A stretch of DNA of 64,000 nt from Eutreptiella sp. 'Long Island Sound 2002' (taxonomy: Eukaryota; Euglenozoa; Euglenophyceae; Eutreptiales; Eutreptiaceae), in contig OZ038397.1 in the NCBI GenBank assembly GCA_964036045.1, forward strand, positions 23,693,342-23,757,341. The letters are read 5' to 3'. This document shows, one piece after another, positions 13,667 through 28,647 of the stretch; positions within the stretch are counted from its first letter, which is position 1; each line of letters opens with the position of its first letter. Position numbers and translations under genes: made by a program. The notes beneath the pieces were generated by a model. It saw only the letters and a list, made by a program, of their open reading frames with translations. It ran no database searches and was not told the origin of the DNA.

Positions 13667-16600
13667 TATGCGCCCTCTATGCGCCCTCCATGCGCCCTCT
13701 ATGCGCCCTCCATGCGCCCCCTATGCGCCCTCCATGCGCCCTCTATGCGCCCTCTATGCGCCCTCTATGTGCCCTCCATGCGCCCTCCATGCGCCCTCCA
13801 TGCGCCCTCTATGCGCCCACTATGCGCCCTCTATTCGCCCTCCATGCGCCCTCTATGCGCCCCCTATGCGCCCTCCATGCGCCCTCTATGCGCCCTCCAT
13901 GCGCCCTCCATGCGCCCTCCATGCGCCTTCTATGCGCCCTCTATGCGCCCTCTATGCGCCCTCCATGCGCCCTCTATGCGCCCTCCATGCGCCAACTATG
14001 CGCCCTCCATGCGCCCTCCATGCGCCCTCCATGCGCCCTCCATGCGCCCTCCATGCGCCCTCCATGCGCCCTCCATGCGCCCACTATGCGCCCTCCATGC
14101 GCCCACTATGCGCCCTCTATGCGCCCTCTATGCGCCCACTATGCGCCCTCCATGCGCCCTGTATGCGCCCTCCATGCGCCCTCCATGCGCCCTCCATGCG
14201 CCCAATATGCGCCCTGTATGCGCCCTCTATGCGCCCTCCATGCGCCCTCCATGCGCCCTCTATGCGCCCTCTATGTGCCCTCCATGCGCCCTCCGTGCGC
14301 CCTCCATGTGCCCTCCATGCGCCCTCTATGCGCCCTCCATGCGCCCTCTATGCGCCCTCTATGCGCCCTCCATGCGCCCTCCATGCGCCCTCCATGCGCC
14401 CTCTATGCGCCCTCCATGCGCCCTCTATGTGCCCTCCATGTGCCCTCCATGCGCCCTCCATGCGCCCTCTATGCGCCCTCTATGCACCCTCCATGCGCCC
14501 TCTATGCGCCCACTATGCGCCCTCTATGCGCCCACTATGCGCCCTCCATGCGCCCTGCATGCGCCCTCTATGCGCCCTCCATGCGCCCTCCACGCGCCCT
14601 CCATGCGCCCTCCATGCGCCCTCTATGCGCCCTCCATGCGCCCTCCATGCGCCCTCCATGCGCCCTCTATGCGCCCTCCATGCGCCCTCCATGCGCCCTC
14701 TATGCGCCCTCCATGCGCCCTCCATGCGCCCTCCATGCGCCCTCCATGCGCCCTCTATGCGCCCTCCGTGCACCCTCCATGCGCCCTCCATGCGCCCTCT
14801 ATGCGCCCTCCATGCGCCCTCCATGCGCCCTCCATGCGCCCTCCATGCGCCCTCCATGCGCCCTCCATGCGCCCACTATGCGCCCTCCATGCGCCCTCTA
14901 TGCGCCCACTATGCGCCCTCTATTCGCCCTCCATGCGCCCTCTATGCGCCCCCTATGCGCCCTCCATGCGCCCTCTATGCGCCCTCCGTGCACCCTCCAT
15001 GCACCCTCCATGCGCCCTCCATGCGCCCTCTATGCGCCCTCCATGCGCCCTCCATGCGCCCTCCATGCGCCCTCCATGCGCCCTCCATGTGCCCTCCATG
15101 CGCCCTCCATGCGCCCTCCATGCGCCCTCTATGCGCCCACTATGCGCCCTCTATTCGCCCTCCATGCGCCCTCTATGCGCCCCCTATGCGCCCTCCATGC
15201 GCCCTCTATGCGCCCTCCATGCGCCCTCCATGCGCCCTCCATGCGCTCTCTGTGCGCCCACTATGCGCCCTCCATGCGCCCTCCATGCGCCCTCTATGCA
15301 CCCTCTGTGCGCCCACTATGCGCCCTCCATGCGCCCTCCATGCGCCCTCCATGCGCCCTCTATGCGCCCTCCATGCGCCCACTATGCGCCCTCTATGCGC
15401 CCTCCATGCGCCCTCTATGCGCCCTCCATGCGCCCCCTATGCGCCCTCCATGCGCCCTCTATGCGCCCTCTATGCGCCCTCTATGTGCCCTCCATGCGCC
15501 CTCCATGCGCCCTCCATGCGCCCTCTATGCGCCCACTATGCGCCCTCTATTCGCCCTCCATGCGCCCTCTATGCGCCCCCTATGCGCCCTCCATGCGCCC
15601 TCTATGCGCCCTCCATGCGCCCTCCATGCGCCCTCCATGCGCCTTCTATGCGCCCTCTATGCGCCCTCTATGCGCCCTCCATGCGCCCTCTATGCGCCCT
15701 CCATGCGCCAACTATGCGCCCTCTATGCGCCCTCCATGCGCCCTCCATGCGCCCTCCATGCGCCCTCCATGCGCCCTCTATGCGCCCTCCGTGCACCCTC
15801 CATGCGCCCTCCATGCGCCCTCTATGCGCCCTCCATGCGCCCTCCATGCGCCCTCCATGCGCCCTCCATGCGCCCTCCATGCGCCCTCCATGCGCCCACT
15901 ATGCGCCCTCCATGCGCCCTCTATGCGCCCACTATGCGCCCTCTATTCGCCCTCCATGCGCCCTCTATGCGCCCCCTATGCGCCCTCCATGCGCCCTCTA
16001 TGCGCCCTCCGTGCACCCTCCATGCACCCTCCATGCGCCCTCCATGCGCCCTCTATGCGCCCTCCATGCGCCCTCCATGCGCCCTCCATGCGCCCTCCAT
16101 GCGCCCTCCATGTGCCCTCCATGCGCCCTCCATGCGCCCTCCATGCGCCCTCTATGCGCCCACTATGCGCCCTCTATTCGCCCTCCATGCGCCCTCTATG
16201 CGCCCCCTATGCGCCCTCCATGCGCCCTCTATGCGCCCTCCATGCGCCCTCCATGCGCCCTCCATGCGCTCTCTGTGCGCCCACTATGCGCCCTCCATGC
16301 GCCCTCCATGCGCCCTCTATGCACCCTCTGTGCGCCCACTATGCGCCCTCCATGCGCCCTCCATGCGCCCTCCATGCGCCCTCTATGCGCCCTCCATGCG
16401 CCCACTATGCGCCCTCTATGCGCCCTCCATGCGCCCTCTATGCGCCCTCCATGCGCCCCCTATGCGCCCTCCATGCGCCCTCTATGCGCCCTCTATGCGC
16501 CCTCTATGTGCCCTCCATGCGCCCTCCATGCGCCCTCCATGCGCCCTCTATGCGCCCACTATGCGCCCTCTATTCGCCCTCCATGCGCCCTCTATGCGCC

Positions 16601-17600
16601 CCCTATGCGCCCTCCATGCGCCCTCTATGCGCCCTCCATGCGCCCTCCATGCGCCCTCCATGCGCCTTCTATGCGCCCTCTATGCGCCCTCTATGCGCCC
16701 TCCATGCGCCCTCTATGCGCCCTCCATGCGCCAACTATGCGCCCTCCATGCGCCCTCCATGCGCCCTCCATGCGCCCTCCATGCGCCCTCCATGCGCCCT
16801 CCATGCGCCCTCCATGCGCCCACTATGCGCCCTCCATGCGCCCACTATGCGCCCTCTATGCGCCCTCTATGCGCCCACTATGCGCCCTCCATGCGCCCTG
16901 TATGCGCCCTCCATGCGCCCTCCATGCGCCCTCCATGCGCCCAATATGCGCCCTGTATGCGCCCTCTATGCGCCCTCCATGCGCCCTCCATGCGCCCTCT
17001 ATGCGCCCTCTATGTGCCCTCCATGCGCCCTCCGTGCGCCCTCCATGTGCCCTCCATGCGCCCTCTATGCGCCCTCCATGCGCCCTCTATGCGCCCTCTA
17101 TGCGCCCTCCATGCGCCCTCCATGCGCCCTCCATGCGCCCTCTATGCGCCCTCCATGCGCCCTCTATGTGCCCTCCATGTGCCCTCCATGCGCCCTCCAT
17201 GCGCCCTCTATGCGCCCTCTATGCACCCTCCATGCGCCCTCTATGCGCCCACTATGCGCCCTCTATGCGCCCACTATGCGCCCTCCATGCGCCCTGCATG
17301 CGCCCTCTATGCGCCCTCCATGCGCCCTCCACGCGCCCTCCATGCGCCCTCCATGCGCCCTCTATGCGCCCTCCATGCGCCCTCCATGCGCCCTCCATGC
17401 GCCCTCTATGCGCCCTCCATGCGCCCTCCATGCGCCCTCTATGCGCCCTCCATGCGCCCTCCATGCGCCCTCCATGCGCCCTCCATGCGCCCTCTATGCG
17501 CCCTCCGTGCACCCTCCATGCGCCCTCCATGCGCCCTCTATGCGCCCTCCATGCGCCCTCCATGCGCCCTCCATGCGCCCTCCATGCGCCCTCCATGCAC
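13481..17600. repeat. Higher-order repeat in the 11-bp satellite (offsets 1,716, 1,023 and 2,739 bp)
   Basis: The marker ATGCGCTCTCTGTGCGCCC occurs at 13525, 15241 and 16264, spaced 1,716 bp (156 units) and 1,023 bp (93 units). The segment at 14513-14857 recurs at 17252-17596, an offset of 2,739 bp, which is the sum of the two spacings. Shared marker variants such as ATGCGCCAACTATG, ATGCGCCCCCTATG and CTATTCGCC follow in the same order. This fits two successive unequal exchanges in register. Confidence 0.85.
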
Positions 17601-20600
17601 CCTCCATGCGCCCTCCATGCGCCCTCTATGCGCCCTCTATGCGCCCTCTATGCGCCCTCTATGCGCCCTCTGTGCGCCCACTATGCGCCCTCCATGCGCC
17701 CTCCATGCGCCCTCTACGCGCCCTCCATGCGCCCTCCATGCGCCCTCTATGCGCCCTCCATGCGCCCTCCATGCGCCCTCTATGCGCCCTCCATGCGCCC
17801 TCCATGCGCCCTCCATGCGCCCTCCATGCGCCCTCCATGCGCCCTCCATGCGCCCTCTATGCGCCCTCCGTGCACCCTCCATGCGCCCTCCATGCGCCCT
17901 CTATGCGCCCTCCATGCGCCCTCCATGCGCCCTCCATGCGCCCTCCATGCGCCCTCCATGCACCCTCCATGCGCCCTCCATGCGCCCTCCATGCGCCCTC
18001 TATGCGCCCTCTATGCGCCCTCTATGCGCCCTCTATGCGCCCACTATGCGCCCTCCATGCGCCCTCCATGCGCCCTCTATGCGCCCTCTATGCGCCCTCT
18101 ATGCGCCCTCTGTGCGCCCACTATGCGCCCTCCATGCGCCCACTATGCGCCTTCCATGCGCCCTCCATGCGCCCTCCATGCGCCCTCCATGCGCCCTCCA
18201 TGCGCCCTCTATGCGCCCTCCATGCGCCCTCAATGCGCCCTCTATGCGCCCTCCATGCGCCCTCTATGCGCCCTCTGTGCGCCCACTATGCGCCCTCCAT
18301 GCGCCCTCCATGCGCCCACTATGCGCCTTCCATGCGCCCTCCATGCGCCCTCCATGCACCTTCCATGCGCCCTCCATGCGCCCTCCATGCTCCTTCTATG
18401 CGCCCTCTATGCGCCCTCTATGCGCCCTCCATGTGCCCTCCATGCGCCCTCCATGCGCCCTCCATGCGCCCTCCATGCGCCCTCTATGCGCCCTCTGTGC
18501 GCCCACTATGCGCCCTCCATGCGCCCTCCATGCGCCCTCCATGCGCCCTCCATGCGCCCTCCATGCGCCCTCCATGCGCCTTGCATGCGCCCTCTATGCG
18601 CCCTCTATGCGCCCTCTATGCGCCCTCCATCCGCCCTCCATGCGCCCTCCATGCGCCCTCTATGCGCCCTCCATGCGCCCTCCATGCGCCCTCTATGCGC
18701 CCTCCATGCTCCTTCTATGCGCCCTCTATGCGCCCTCTATGCGCCCTCCATGCGCCCTCCATGCGCCCTCCATGCGCCCTCCATGCGCCCTCTATGCGCC
18801 CTCTGTGCGCCCACTATGCGCCCTCCATGCGCCCTCCATGCGCCCTCTATGCGCCCCCTATGCGCCCCCTATGCGCCCTCCATGCGCCCACTATGCGCCC
18901 TCCATGCGCCCTCCATGCGCCCTCCATGCGCCCTCCATGCGCCCTCTATGCGCCCTCCATGCGCCCTCTATGCGCCCTCCATGCGCCCTCCATGCGCCCT
19001 CCATGCGCCCTCCATGCGCCCTCCATGCGCCCTCCATGCGCCCTCCATGCGCCCTCCATGCGCCCTCCATGCGCCCTCCATGCGCCCTCTATGCGCCCTC
19101 CATGCGCCCTCAATGCGCCCTCCATGCGCCCTCTATGCGCCCTCTGTGCGCCCACTATGCGCCCTCCATGCGCCCTCCATGCGCCCACTATGCGCCTTCC
19201 ATGCGCCCTCCATGCGCCCTCCATGCACCTTCCATGCGCCCTCCATGCGCCCTCCATGCTCCTTCTATGCGCCCTCTATGCGCCCTCTATGCGCCCTCCA
19301 TGTGCCCTCCATGCGCCCTCCATGCGCCCTCCATGCGCCCTCTATGCGCCCTCTGTGCGCCCACTATGCGCCCTCCATGCGCCCTCCATGCGCCCTCCAT
19401 GCGCCCTCCATGCGCCCTCCATGCGCCCTCCATGCGCCTTGCATGCGCCCTCTATGCGCCCTCTATGCGCCGACTATGCGCCCTCCATGCGCCCTCCATG
19501 CGCCCTCTCTGCGCCCTCCATGTGCCCTCCATGCGCCCTCTATGCGCCCTCTATGCGCCCTCTGTGCGCCCACTATGCGCCCTCCATGCGCCCTCCATGC
19601 GCCCTCCATGCGCCCTCTATGCGCCCTCCATGCGCCCTCCATGCGCCCTCCATGCGCCCTCTATGCGCCCTCCATGCGCCCTCCATGCGCCCTCCATGCG
19701 CCCTCTATGCGCCCTCCATGCTCCTTCTATGCGCCCTCTATGCGCCCTCTATGCGCCCTCCATGCGCCCTCCATGCGCCCTCCATGCGCCCTCCATGCGC
19801 CCTCTATGCGCCCTCTGTGCGCCCCCTATGCGCCCTCCATGCGCCCTCCATGCGCCCTCCATGCGCCCTCTATGCGCCCCCTATGCGCCCTCTATGCGCC
19901 CTCCATGCGCCCACTATGCGCCCTCCATGCGCCCTCCATGCGCCCTCCATGCGCCCTCTATGCGCCCTCCATGCGCCCTCTATGCGCCCTCCATGCGCCC
20001 TCCATGCGCCCTCCATGCGCCCTCCATGCGCCCTCTATGCGCCCTCTGTGCGCCCACTATGCGCCCTCTATGCGCCCTCTGTGCGCCCTTCATGGGCCCT
20101 CCATGCGCCCTCTATGCGCCCTCCATGCGCCCTCTATGCGCCCTCTGTGCGCCCACTATGCGCCCTCCATGCGCCCTCCATGCGCCCTCCATGCGCCCTC
20201 CGTGCGCCCTCCATGCGCCCTCCATGCGCCCTCTATGCGCCCTCCATGCGCCCTCTATGCGCCCTCCGTGCGCCCACTATGCGCCCTCCATGCGCCCTCC
20301 ATGCGCCCTCCATGCGCCCTCCATGCGCCCTCTATGCGCCCTCCATGCGCCCACTATGCGCCCTCTATGCGCCCTCTATGCGCCCTCCGTGCGCCCACTA
20401 TGCGCCCTCCATGCGCCCTCTATGCGCCCTCCATGCGCCCTCTATGCGCCCTCTGTGCGCCCACTATGCGCCCTCCATGCGCCCTCCATGCGCCCTCCAT
20501 GCGCCCTCCATGCGCCCTCTATGCGCCCTCCATGCGCCCACTATGCGCCCTCTATGCGCCCTCTATGCGCCCTCCATGCGCCCTCCATGCACCCTCTATG

Positions 20601-21599
20601 CGCCCTCCATGCGCCCTCTATGCGCCCTCCATGCGCCCTCTATGCGCCCTCCATGCGCCCTCCATGCGCCCTCTATGCGCCCACTATGCGCCCTCTATGC
20701 GCCCTCCATGCGCCCTCCATGCGCCCTCTATGTGCCCTCCATGCGCCCTCCATGCGCCCTCTATGCGCCCACTATGCGCCCTCTGTTCGCCCTCTGTGCG
20801 CCCACTATGCGCCCTCCATGCGCCCTCCATGCGCCCTCCATGCGCCCTCTATGCGCCCTCCATGCGCCCACTATGCGCCCTCTATGCGCCCTCCATGCGC
20901 CCTCTATGCGCCCTCCATGCGCCCCCTATGCGCCCTCCATGCGCCCTCTATGCGCCCTCCATGCGCCCTCCATGCGCCCTCCATGCGCCTTCTATGCGCC
21001 CTCTATGCGCCCTCTATGCGCCCTCCATGTGCCCTCCATGCGCCCTCCATGCGCCCACTATGCGCCCTCCATGCGCCCTCCATGCGCCCTCCATGCGCCC
21101 TCCATGCGCCCTCCATGCGCCCTCCATGCGCCCTCCATGCGCCCACTATGCGCCCTCTATGCGCCCTCTATGCGCCCTCTATGCGCCCTCTATGCGCCCT
21201 CTATGCGCCCTCCATGCGCCCTCTATGCGCCCTCCATGCGCCCTCCATGCGCCCTCCATGCGCCCACTATGTGCCCTCTATGCGCCCTGTATGCGCCCAC
21301 TATGCGCCCTCCATGCGCCCTCCATGCGCCCTCCATGCGCCCTCCATGCGCCCTCTATGCGCCCTCTATGTGCCCTCCATGCGCCCTCCGTGCGCCCTCC
21401 ATGTGCCCTCCATGCGCCCTCCATGCGCCCTCTATGCGCCCTCCATGCGCCCTCTATGCGCCCTCCATGCGCCCACTATGCGCCCTCCATGCGCCCTCCA
21501 TGCGCCCTCCATGCGCCCCCTATGCGCCCTCCATGCGCCCTCTATGCGCCCTCTATGTGCCCTCCATGCGCCCTCCATGCGCCCTCCATGCGCCCTCTA

Positions 21600-23283
21600 T
21601 GCGCCCTCTGTGCGCCCACTATGCGCCCTCCATGCGCCCTCCATGCGCCCTCCATGCGCCCTCGGTGCGCCCTCCATGCGCCCTCCATGCGCCCTCCGTG
21701 CGCCCTCTATGCGCCCTCCATGCGCCCTCCATGCGCCCTCTATGCGCCCTCTGTGCGCCCACTATGCGCCCTCCATGCGCCCTCCATGCGCCCTCCGTGC
21801 GCCCTCCATGCGCCCTCCATGAGCCCTCCATGCGCCCTCTATGCGCCCTCCATGCGCCCTCCATGCGCCCTCCATGCGCCCTCCATGCGCCCTCCATGCG
21901 CCCTCTGTGCGCCCACTATGCGCCCTCCATGCGCCCTCCATGCGCCCTCTATGCGCCCTCCATGCGCCCTCCATGCGCCCTCTATGCGCCCACTATGCGC
22001 CCTCTATGCGCCCTCCATGCGCCCTCCATGCGCCCTCTATGTGCCCTCCATGCGCCCTCCATGCGCCCTCTATGCGCCCACTATGCGCCCTCCATGCGCC
22101 CTCCATGCGCCCTCCATGCGCCCTCCATGCGCCCTCTATGCGCCCTCTATGCGCCCTCTGTGCGCCCACTATGCGCCCTCCATGCGCCCTCTACGCGCCC
22201 TCCATGCGCCCTCCATGCGCCCCCTATGCGCCCTCCATGCGCCCTCCATGCGCCCTCTATGTGCCCTCCATGCGCCCTCCATGCGCCCTCCATGCGCCCA
22301 CTATGCGCCCTCCATGCGCCCTGCATGCGCCCTCCATGCGCCCTCCATGCGCCCTCCATGCGCCCTCCATGCGCCCTCCATGCGCCCACTATGCGCCCTC
22401 TATGCGCCCTCTATGCGCCCTCTATGCGCCCTCTATGCGCCCTCTATGCGCCCTCTATGCGCCCTCCATGCGCCCTCTATGCGCCCTCCATGCGCCCTCC
22501 ATGCGCCCTCCATGCGCCCACTATGTGCCCTCTATGCGCCCTGTATGCGCCCACTATGCGCCCTCCATGCGCCCTCCATGCGCCCTCCATGCGCCCTCCA
22601 TGCGCCCTCTATGCGCCCTCTATGTGCCCTCCATGCGCCCTCCGTGCGCCCTCCATGTGCCCTCCATGCGCCCTCCATGCGCCCTCTATGCGCCCTCCAT
22701 GCGCCCTCTATGCGCCCTCCATGCGCCCACTATGCGCCCTCCATGCGCCCTCCATGCGCCCTCCATGCGCCCCCTATGCGCCCTCCATGCGCCCTCTATG
22801 CGCCCTCTATGTGCCCTCCATGCGCCCTCCATGAGCCCTCCATGCGCCCTCTATGCGCCCTCTGTGCGCCCACTATGCGCCCTCCATGCGCCCTCCATGC
22901 GCCCTCCATGCGCCCTCGGTGCGCCCTCCATGCGCCCTCCATGCGCCCTCCGTGCGCCCTCTATGCGCCCTCCATGCGCCCTCCATGCGCCCTCTATGCG
23001 CCCTCTGTGCGCCCACTATGCGCCCTCCATGCGCCCTCCATGCGCCCTCCGTGCGCCCTCCATGCGCCCTCCATGAGCCCTCCATGCGCCCTCCATGCGC
23101 CCTCCATGCGCCCTCCATGCGCCCTCCATGCGCCCTCCATGCGCCCTCTGTGCGCCCACTATGCGCCCTCCATGCGCCCTCCATGCGCCCTCTATGCGCC
23201 CTCTGTGCGCCCACTATGCGCCCTCCATGCGCCCACCATGCGCCCTCCATGCGCCCTCTATGCGCCCTCCATGCGCCCTCCAT
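21600..23283. repeat. 1,012-bp and 242-bp duplications in the 11-bp satellite
   Basis: The ATGAGCC unit occurs at 21819, 22831 and 23073, spaced 1,012 bp (92 units) and 242 bp (22 units). It sits in the same variant context each time, with a CTCGGTGCGCC unit about 160-170 bp before the 21819 and 23073 copies. Confidence 0.75.
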
Positions 23284-25459
23284 GCGCCCTCTATGCGCCC
23301 TCCATGCGCCCTCTATGCGCCCTCCATGCGCCCCCTATGCGCCCTCCATGCGCCCTCTATGCGCCCTCTATGCGCCCTCTATGTGCCCTCCATGCGCCCT
23401 CTATGCGCCCTCCATGCGCCCCCTATGCGCCCTCCATGCGCCCACTATGCGCCCTCTATGCGCCCACCATGCGCCCTCTATGCGCCCTCCATGCGCCCCC
23501 TATGCGCCCTCCATGCGCCCTCTATGCGCCCTCCATGCGCCCTCTATGCGCCCTCCATGCGCCCTCTATGCGCCCTCATTGCGCCCTCCATGCGCCCTCC
23601 GTGCGCCCTCCATGCGCCCCCTATGCGCCCTCCATGCGCCCTCTATGCGCCCTCCATGCGCCCTCTATGCGCCCTCTATGCGCCCTCCATGCGCCCTCTA
23701 TGCGCCCTCCATGCGCCCTCCATGCGCCCTCTATGCGCCCTCTATTCGCCCTCCATGCGCCCTCTATGCGCCCTCCATGCGCCCCCTATGCGCCCTCCAT
23801 GCGCCCTCCATGCGCCCTCTATGCGCCCTCTATGTGCCCTCCATGCGCCCTCCATGCGCCCTCCATGCGCCCTCTATGCGCCCACTATGCGCCCTCTATT
23901 CGCCCTCCATGCGCCCTCTATGCGCCCTCCATGCGCCCCCTATGCGCCCTCCATGCGCCCTCTATGCGCCCTCCATGCGCCCTCCATGCGCCCTCCATGC
24001 GCCTTCTATGCGCCCTCTATGCGCCCTCTATGCGCCCTCCATGCGCCCTCTATGCGCCCTCCATGCGCCCACTATGCGCCCTCCATGCGCCCTCCATGCG
24101 CCCTCCATGCGCCCTCTATGCGCCCTCATTGCGCCCTCCATGCGCCCTCCGTGCGCCCTCCATGCGCCCACTATGCGCCCTCCATGCGCCCTCTATGCGC
24201 CCTCTATGCGCCCTCCATGCGCCCTCTATGCGCCCTCTATGCGCCCTCCATGCGCCCTCCATGCGCCCTCCATGCGCCCTCTATGCGCCCTCTATGCGCC
24301 CTCCATGCGCCCACTATGCGCCCTCCATGCGCCCTCTATGCGCCCTCTATGCGCCCTCCATGCGCCCTCCATGCGCCCACTATGCGCCCTCTATGCGCCC
24401 TGTATGCGCCCTCTATGCGCCCTCCATGCGCCCTCCATGCGCCCTCTATGCGCCCTCTATGTGCCCTCCATGCGCCCTCCGTGCGCCCTCCATGTGCCCT
24501 CCATGCGCCCTCCATGCGCCCTCTATGCGCCCTCCATGTGGCCTCCATGCGCCCTCCATGCGCCCTCTATGTGCCCTCCATGTGGCCTCCATGCGCCCTC
24601 CATGCGCCCTCTATGCGCCCTCTATGCGCCCTCCATGCGCCCTCTATGCGCCCACTATGCGCCCTCCATGCGCCCACTATGCGCCCTCCATGCGCCCTGC
24701 ATGCGCCCTCTATGCGCCCTCCATGCGCCCTCCACGCGCCCTCCATGCGCCCTCCATGCGCCCTCTATGCGCCCTCCATGCGCCCTCTATGCGCCCTCCA
24801 TGCGCCCTCCATGCGCCCTCTATGCGCCCTCCATGCGCCCTCCATGCGCCCTCTATGCGCCCTCCATGCGCCCTCCATGCGCCCTCCATGCGCCCTCCAT
24901 GCGCCCTCCATGCGCCCTCCATGCGCCCTCTATGCGCCCTCCGTGCACCCTCCATGCGCCCTCCATGCGCCCTCCATGCGCCCTCCATGCGCCCTCCATG
25001 CGCCCTCCATGCGCCCTCCATGCACCCTCCATGCGCCCTCCATGCGCCCTCTATGCGCCCTCTATGCGCCCTCTGTGCGCCCACTATGCGCCCTCCATGC
25101 GCCCTCCATGCGCCCTCTATGCGCCCTCTATGCGCCCTCTATGCGCCCTCTGTGCGCCCACTATGCGCCCTCCATGCGCCCTCCATGCGCCCACTATGCG
25201 CCCTCCATGCGCCCTCCATGCGCCCTCTATGCGCTCTCCATGCGCCCTCTATGTGCCCTGCATGCGCCCTCCATGCGCCCTCTATGCGCCCTCCATGCGC
25301 CCTCCATGCGCCCTCCATGCGCCCTCCATGCGCCCTCCATGCGCCCTCTATGCGCCCTCCATGCGCCCTCCATGCGCCCTCTATGCGCCCTCCATGCGCC
25401 CTCTATGCGCCCTCCATGCGCCCACTATGCGCCCTCCATGCGCCCTCCATGCGCCCACT

Positions 25460-27070
25460 ATGCGCCTTCCATGCGCCCTCCATGCACCTTCCATGCGCCC
25501 TCCATGCGCCCTCCATGCTCCTTCTATGCGCCCTCTATGCGCCCTCTATGCGCCCTCCATGTGCCCTCCATGCGCCCTCCATGCGCCCTCCATGCGCCCT
25601 CCATGCGCCCTCTATGCGCCCTGTGTGCGGCCACTATGCGCCCTCCATGCGCCCTCCATGCGCCCTCCATGCGCCCTCCATGCGCCCTCCATGCGCCCTC
25701 CATGCGCCTTGCATGCGCCCTCTATGCGCCCTCTATGCGCCCTCCATGCGCCCTCCATGCGCCCTCCATGCGCCCTCTATGCGCCCTCCATGCGCCCTCC
25801 ATGCGCCCTCCATGCGCCCTCTATGCGCCCTCCATGCTCCTTCTATGCGCCCTCCATGCGCCCTCCATGCGCCCTCCATGCGCCCTCCATGCGCCCTCCA
25901 TGCGCCCTCCATGCTCCTTCTATGCGCCCTCTATGCGCCCTCTATGCGCCCTCCATGTGCCCTCCATGCGCCCTCCATGCGCCCTCCATGCGCCCTCCAT
26001 GCGCCCTCTATGCGCCCTGTGTGCGGCCACTATGCGCCCTCCATGCGCCCTCCATGCGCCCTCCATGCGCCCTCCATGCGCCCTCCATGCGCCCTCCATG
26101 CGCCCTCCATGCGCCTTGCATGCGCCCTCTATGCGCCCTCTATGCGCCCTCCATGCGCCCTCCATGCGCCCTCCATGCGCCCTCTATGCGCCCTCCATGC
26201 GCCCTCCATGCGCCCTCCATGCGCCCTCTATGCGCCCTCCATGCTCCTTCTATGCGCCCTCTATGCGCCCTCTATGCGCCCTCCATGCGCCCTCCATGCG
26301 CCCTCCATGCGCCCTCCATGCGCCCTCCATGCGCCCTCTATGCGCCCTCCATGCGCCCTCCATGCGCCCTCCATGCGCCCTCTATGCGCCCCCTATGCGC
26401 CCTCTATGCGCCCTCCATGCGCCCTCCATGCGCCCTCTATGCGCCCCCTATGCGCCCTCTATGCGCCCTCCATGCGCCCACTATGCGCCCTCCATGCGCC
26501 CTCCATGCGCCCTCCATGCGCCCTCCATGCGCCCTCTATGCGCCCTCCGTGCGCCCTCCATGCGCCCTCTATGCGCCCTCCATGCGCCCTCCATGCGCCC
26601 TCCATGCGCCCTCCATGCGCCCTCTATGCGCCCACTATGCGCCCTCTATGCGCCCTCTGTGCGCCCTTCATGCGCCCTCCATGCGCCCTCTATGCGCCCT
26701 CCATGCGCCCTCTATGCGGCCTCTGTGCGCCCACTATGCGCCCTCCATGCGCCCTCCATGCGCCCTCCATGCGCCCTCTATGCGCCCCCTATGCGCCCTC
26801 TATGCGCCCTCCATGCGCCCACTATGCGCCCTCCATGCGCCCTCCATGCGCCCTCCATGCGCCCTCCATGCGCCCTCTATGCGCCCTCCGTGCGCCCTCC
26901 ATGCGCCCTCTATGCGCCCTCCATGCGCCCTCCATGCGCCCTCCATGCGCCCTCCATGCGCCCTCTATGCGCCCACTATGCGCCCTCTATGCGCCCTCTG
27001 TGCGCCCTTCATGCGCCCTCCATGCGCCCTCTATGCGCCCTCCATGCGCCCTCTATGCGGCCTCTGTGCG
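25460..27070. repeat. 396-bp and 341-bp duplications in the 11-bp satellite
   Basis: The rare string CTGTGTGCGGCCACT is at 25621 and 26017, offset 396 bp (36 units), with ATGCGCCTTGCATGC following in both copies. A CTATGCGGCCTCTGTGC string is at 26711 and 27052, offset 341 bp (31 units). Both look like simple tandem duplications of a few dozen units. Confidence 0.75.
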
Positions 27071-28647
27071 CCCACTATGCGCCCTCCATGCGCCCTCCAT
27101 GCGCCCTCTATGCGCCCTCTATGCGCCCTCTGTGCGCCCACTATGCGCCCTCCATGCGCCCTCTATGCGCCCTCCATGCGCCCTCCGTGCGCCCTCCATG
27201 CGCCCTCCATGAGCCCTCCATGCGCCCTCTATGCGCCCTCCATGCGCCCTCCGTGCGCCCTCCATGCGCCCTCTATGCGCCCTCCATGCGCCCTCTGTGC
27301 GCCCACTATGCGCCCTCCATGCGCCCTCTATGCGCCCTCCATGCGCCCTCCATGCGCCCTCTATGCGCCCTCCATGCGCCCTCCATGCGCCCTCCATGCG
27401 CCCTCTATGCGCCCTCCATGCGCCCACTATGCGCCCTCTATGCGCCCTCCATGCGCCCTCCATGCGCCCTCCATGCGCCCTCCATGCGCCCTCTATGCGC
27501 CGTCTGTGCGCCCACTATGCGCCCTCCATGCGCCCTCCATGCGCCCTCCATGCGCCCTCCGTGCGCCCTCCATGCGCCCTCCATGAGCCCTCCATGCGCC
27601 CTCTATGCGCCCTCCATGCGCCCTCCGTGCGCCCTCCATGCGCCCTCCATGCGCCCTCCATGCGCCCTCTGTGCGCCCACTATGCGCCCTCCATGCGCCC
27701 TCTATGCGCCCTCCATGCGCCCTCTATGCGCCCTCTGTGCGCCCGCTATGCGCCCTCCATGCGCCCTCCATGCGCCCTCCATGCGCCCTCTATGCGCCCT
27801 CCATGCGCCCTCCATGCGCCCTCTATGCGCCCTCCATGCGGCCTCTATGCGCCCTCTATGCGCCCTCCATGCGCCCTCTATGCGCCCTCCATGCGCCCTC
27901 TATGTGCCCTCCGTGCGCCCTCTATGCGCCCTCTATGCGCCCTCTATGCGCCCTCTGTGCGCCCACTATGCGCCCTCCATGCGCCCTCCATGCGCCCCCT
28001 ATGTGCCCTCCATGCGCCCCCTATGCGCCCTCCATGCGCCCTCTATGCGCCCTCCATGCGCCCTCTATGCGCCCACTATGCGCCCTCTATTGGCCCTCCA
28101 TGCGCCCTCTATGTGCCCTCCATGCGCCCTCTATGCGCCCTCCATGCGCCCTCCATGCGCCCTCCGTGCGCCCTCCATGCGCCCTCCATGCGCCCTCTAT
28201 GCGCCCACTATGCGCCCTCTATTGGCCCTCCATGCGCCCTCTATGCGCCCTCCATGCGCCCTCCATGCGCCCTCCGTGCGCCCTCCATGCGCCCTCCATG
28301 CGCCCTCTATGCGCCCTCCATGCGCCCTCTATTCGCCCTCCATGCGCCCTCCATGCGCCCCCTATGTGCCCTCCATGCGCCCCCTATGCGCCCTCCATGC
28401 GCCCTCTATGCGCCCTCCATGCGCCCTCTATGCGCCCACTATGCGCCCTCTATTCGCCCTCCATGCGCCCTCCATGCGCCCTCCATGCGCCCTCTATGCG
28501 CCCTCCATGCGCCCTCTATTCGCCCTCCATGCGCCCTCTATGCGCCCACTATGCGCCCTCTATTGGCCCTCCATGCGCCCTCTATGTGCCCTCCATGCGC
28601 CCTCTATGCGCCCACTATGCGCCCTCTATTGGCCCTCCATGCGCCCT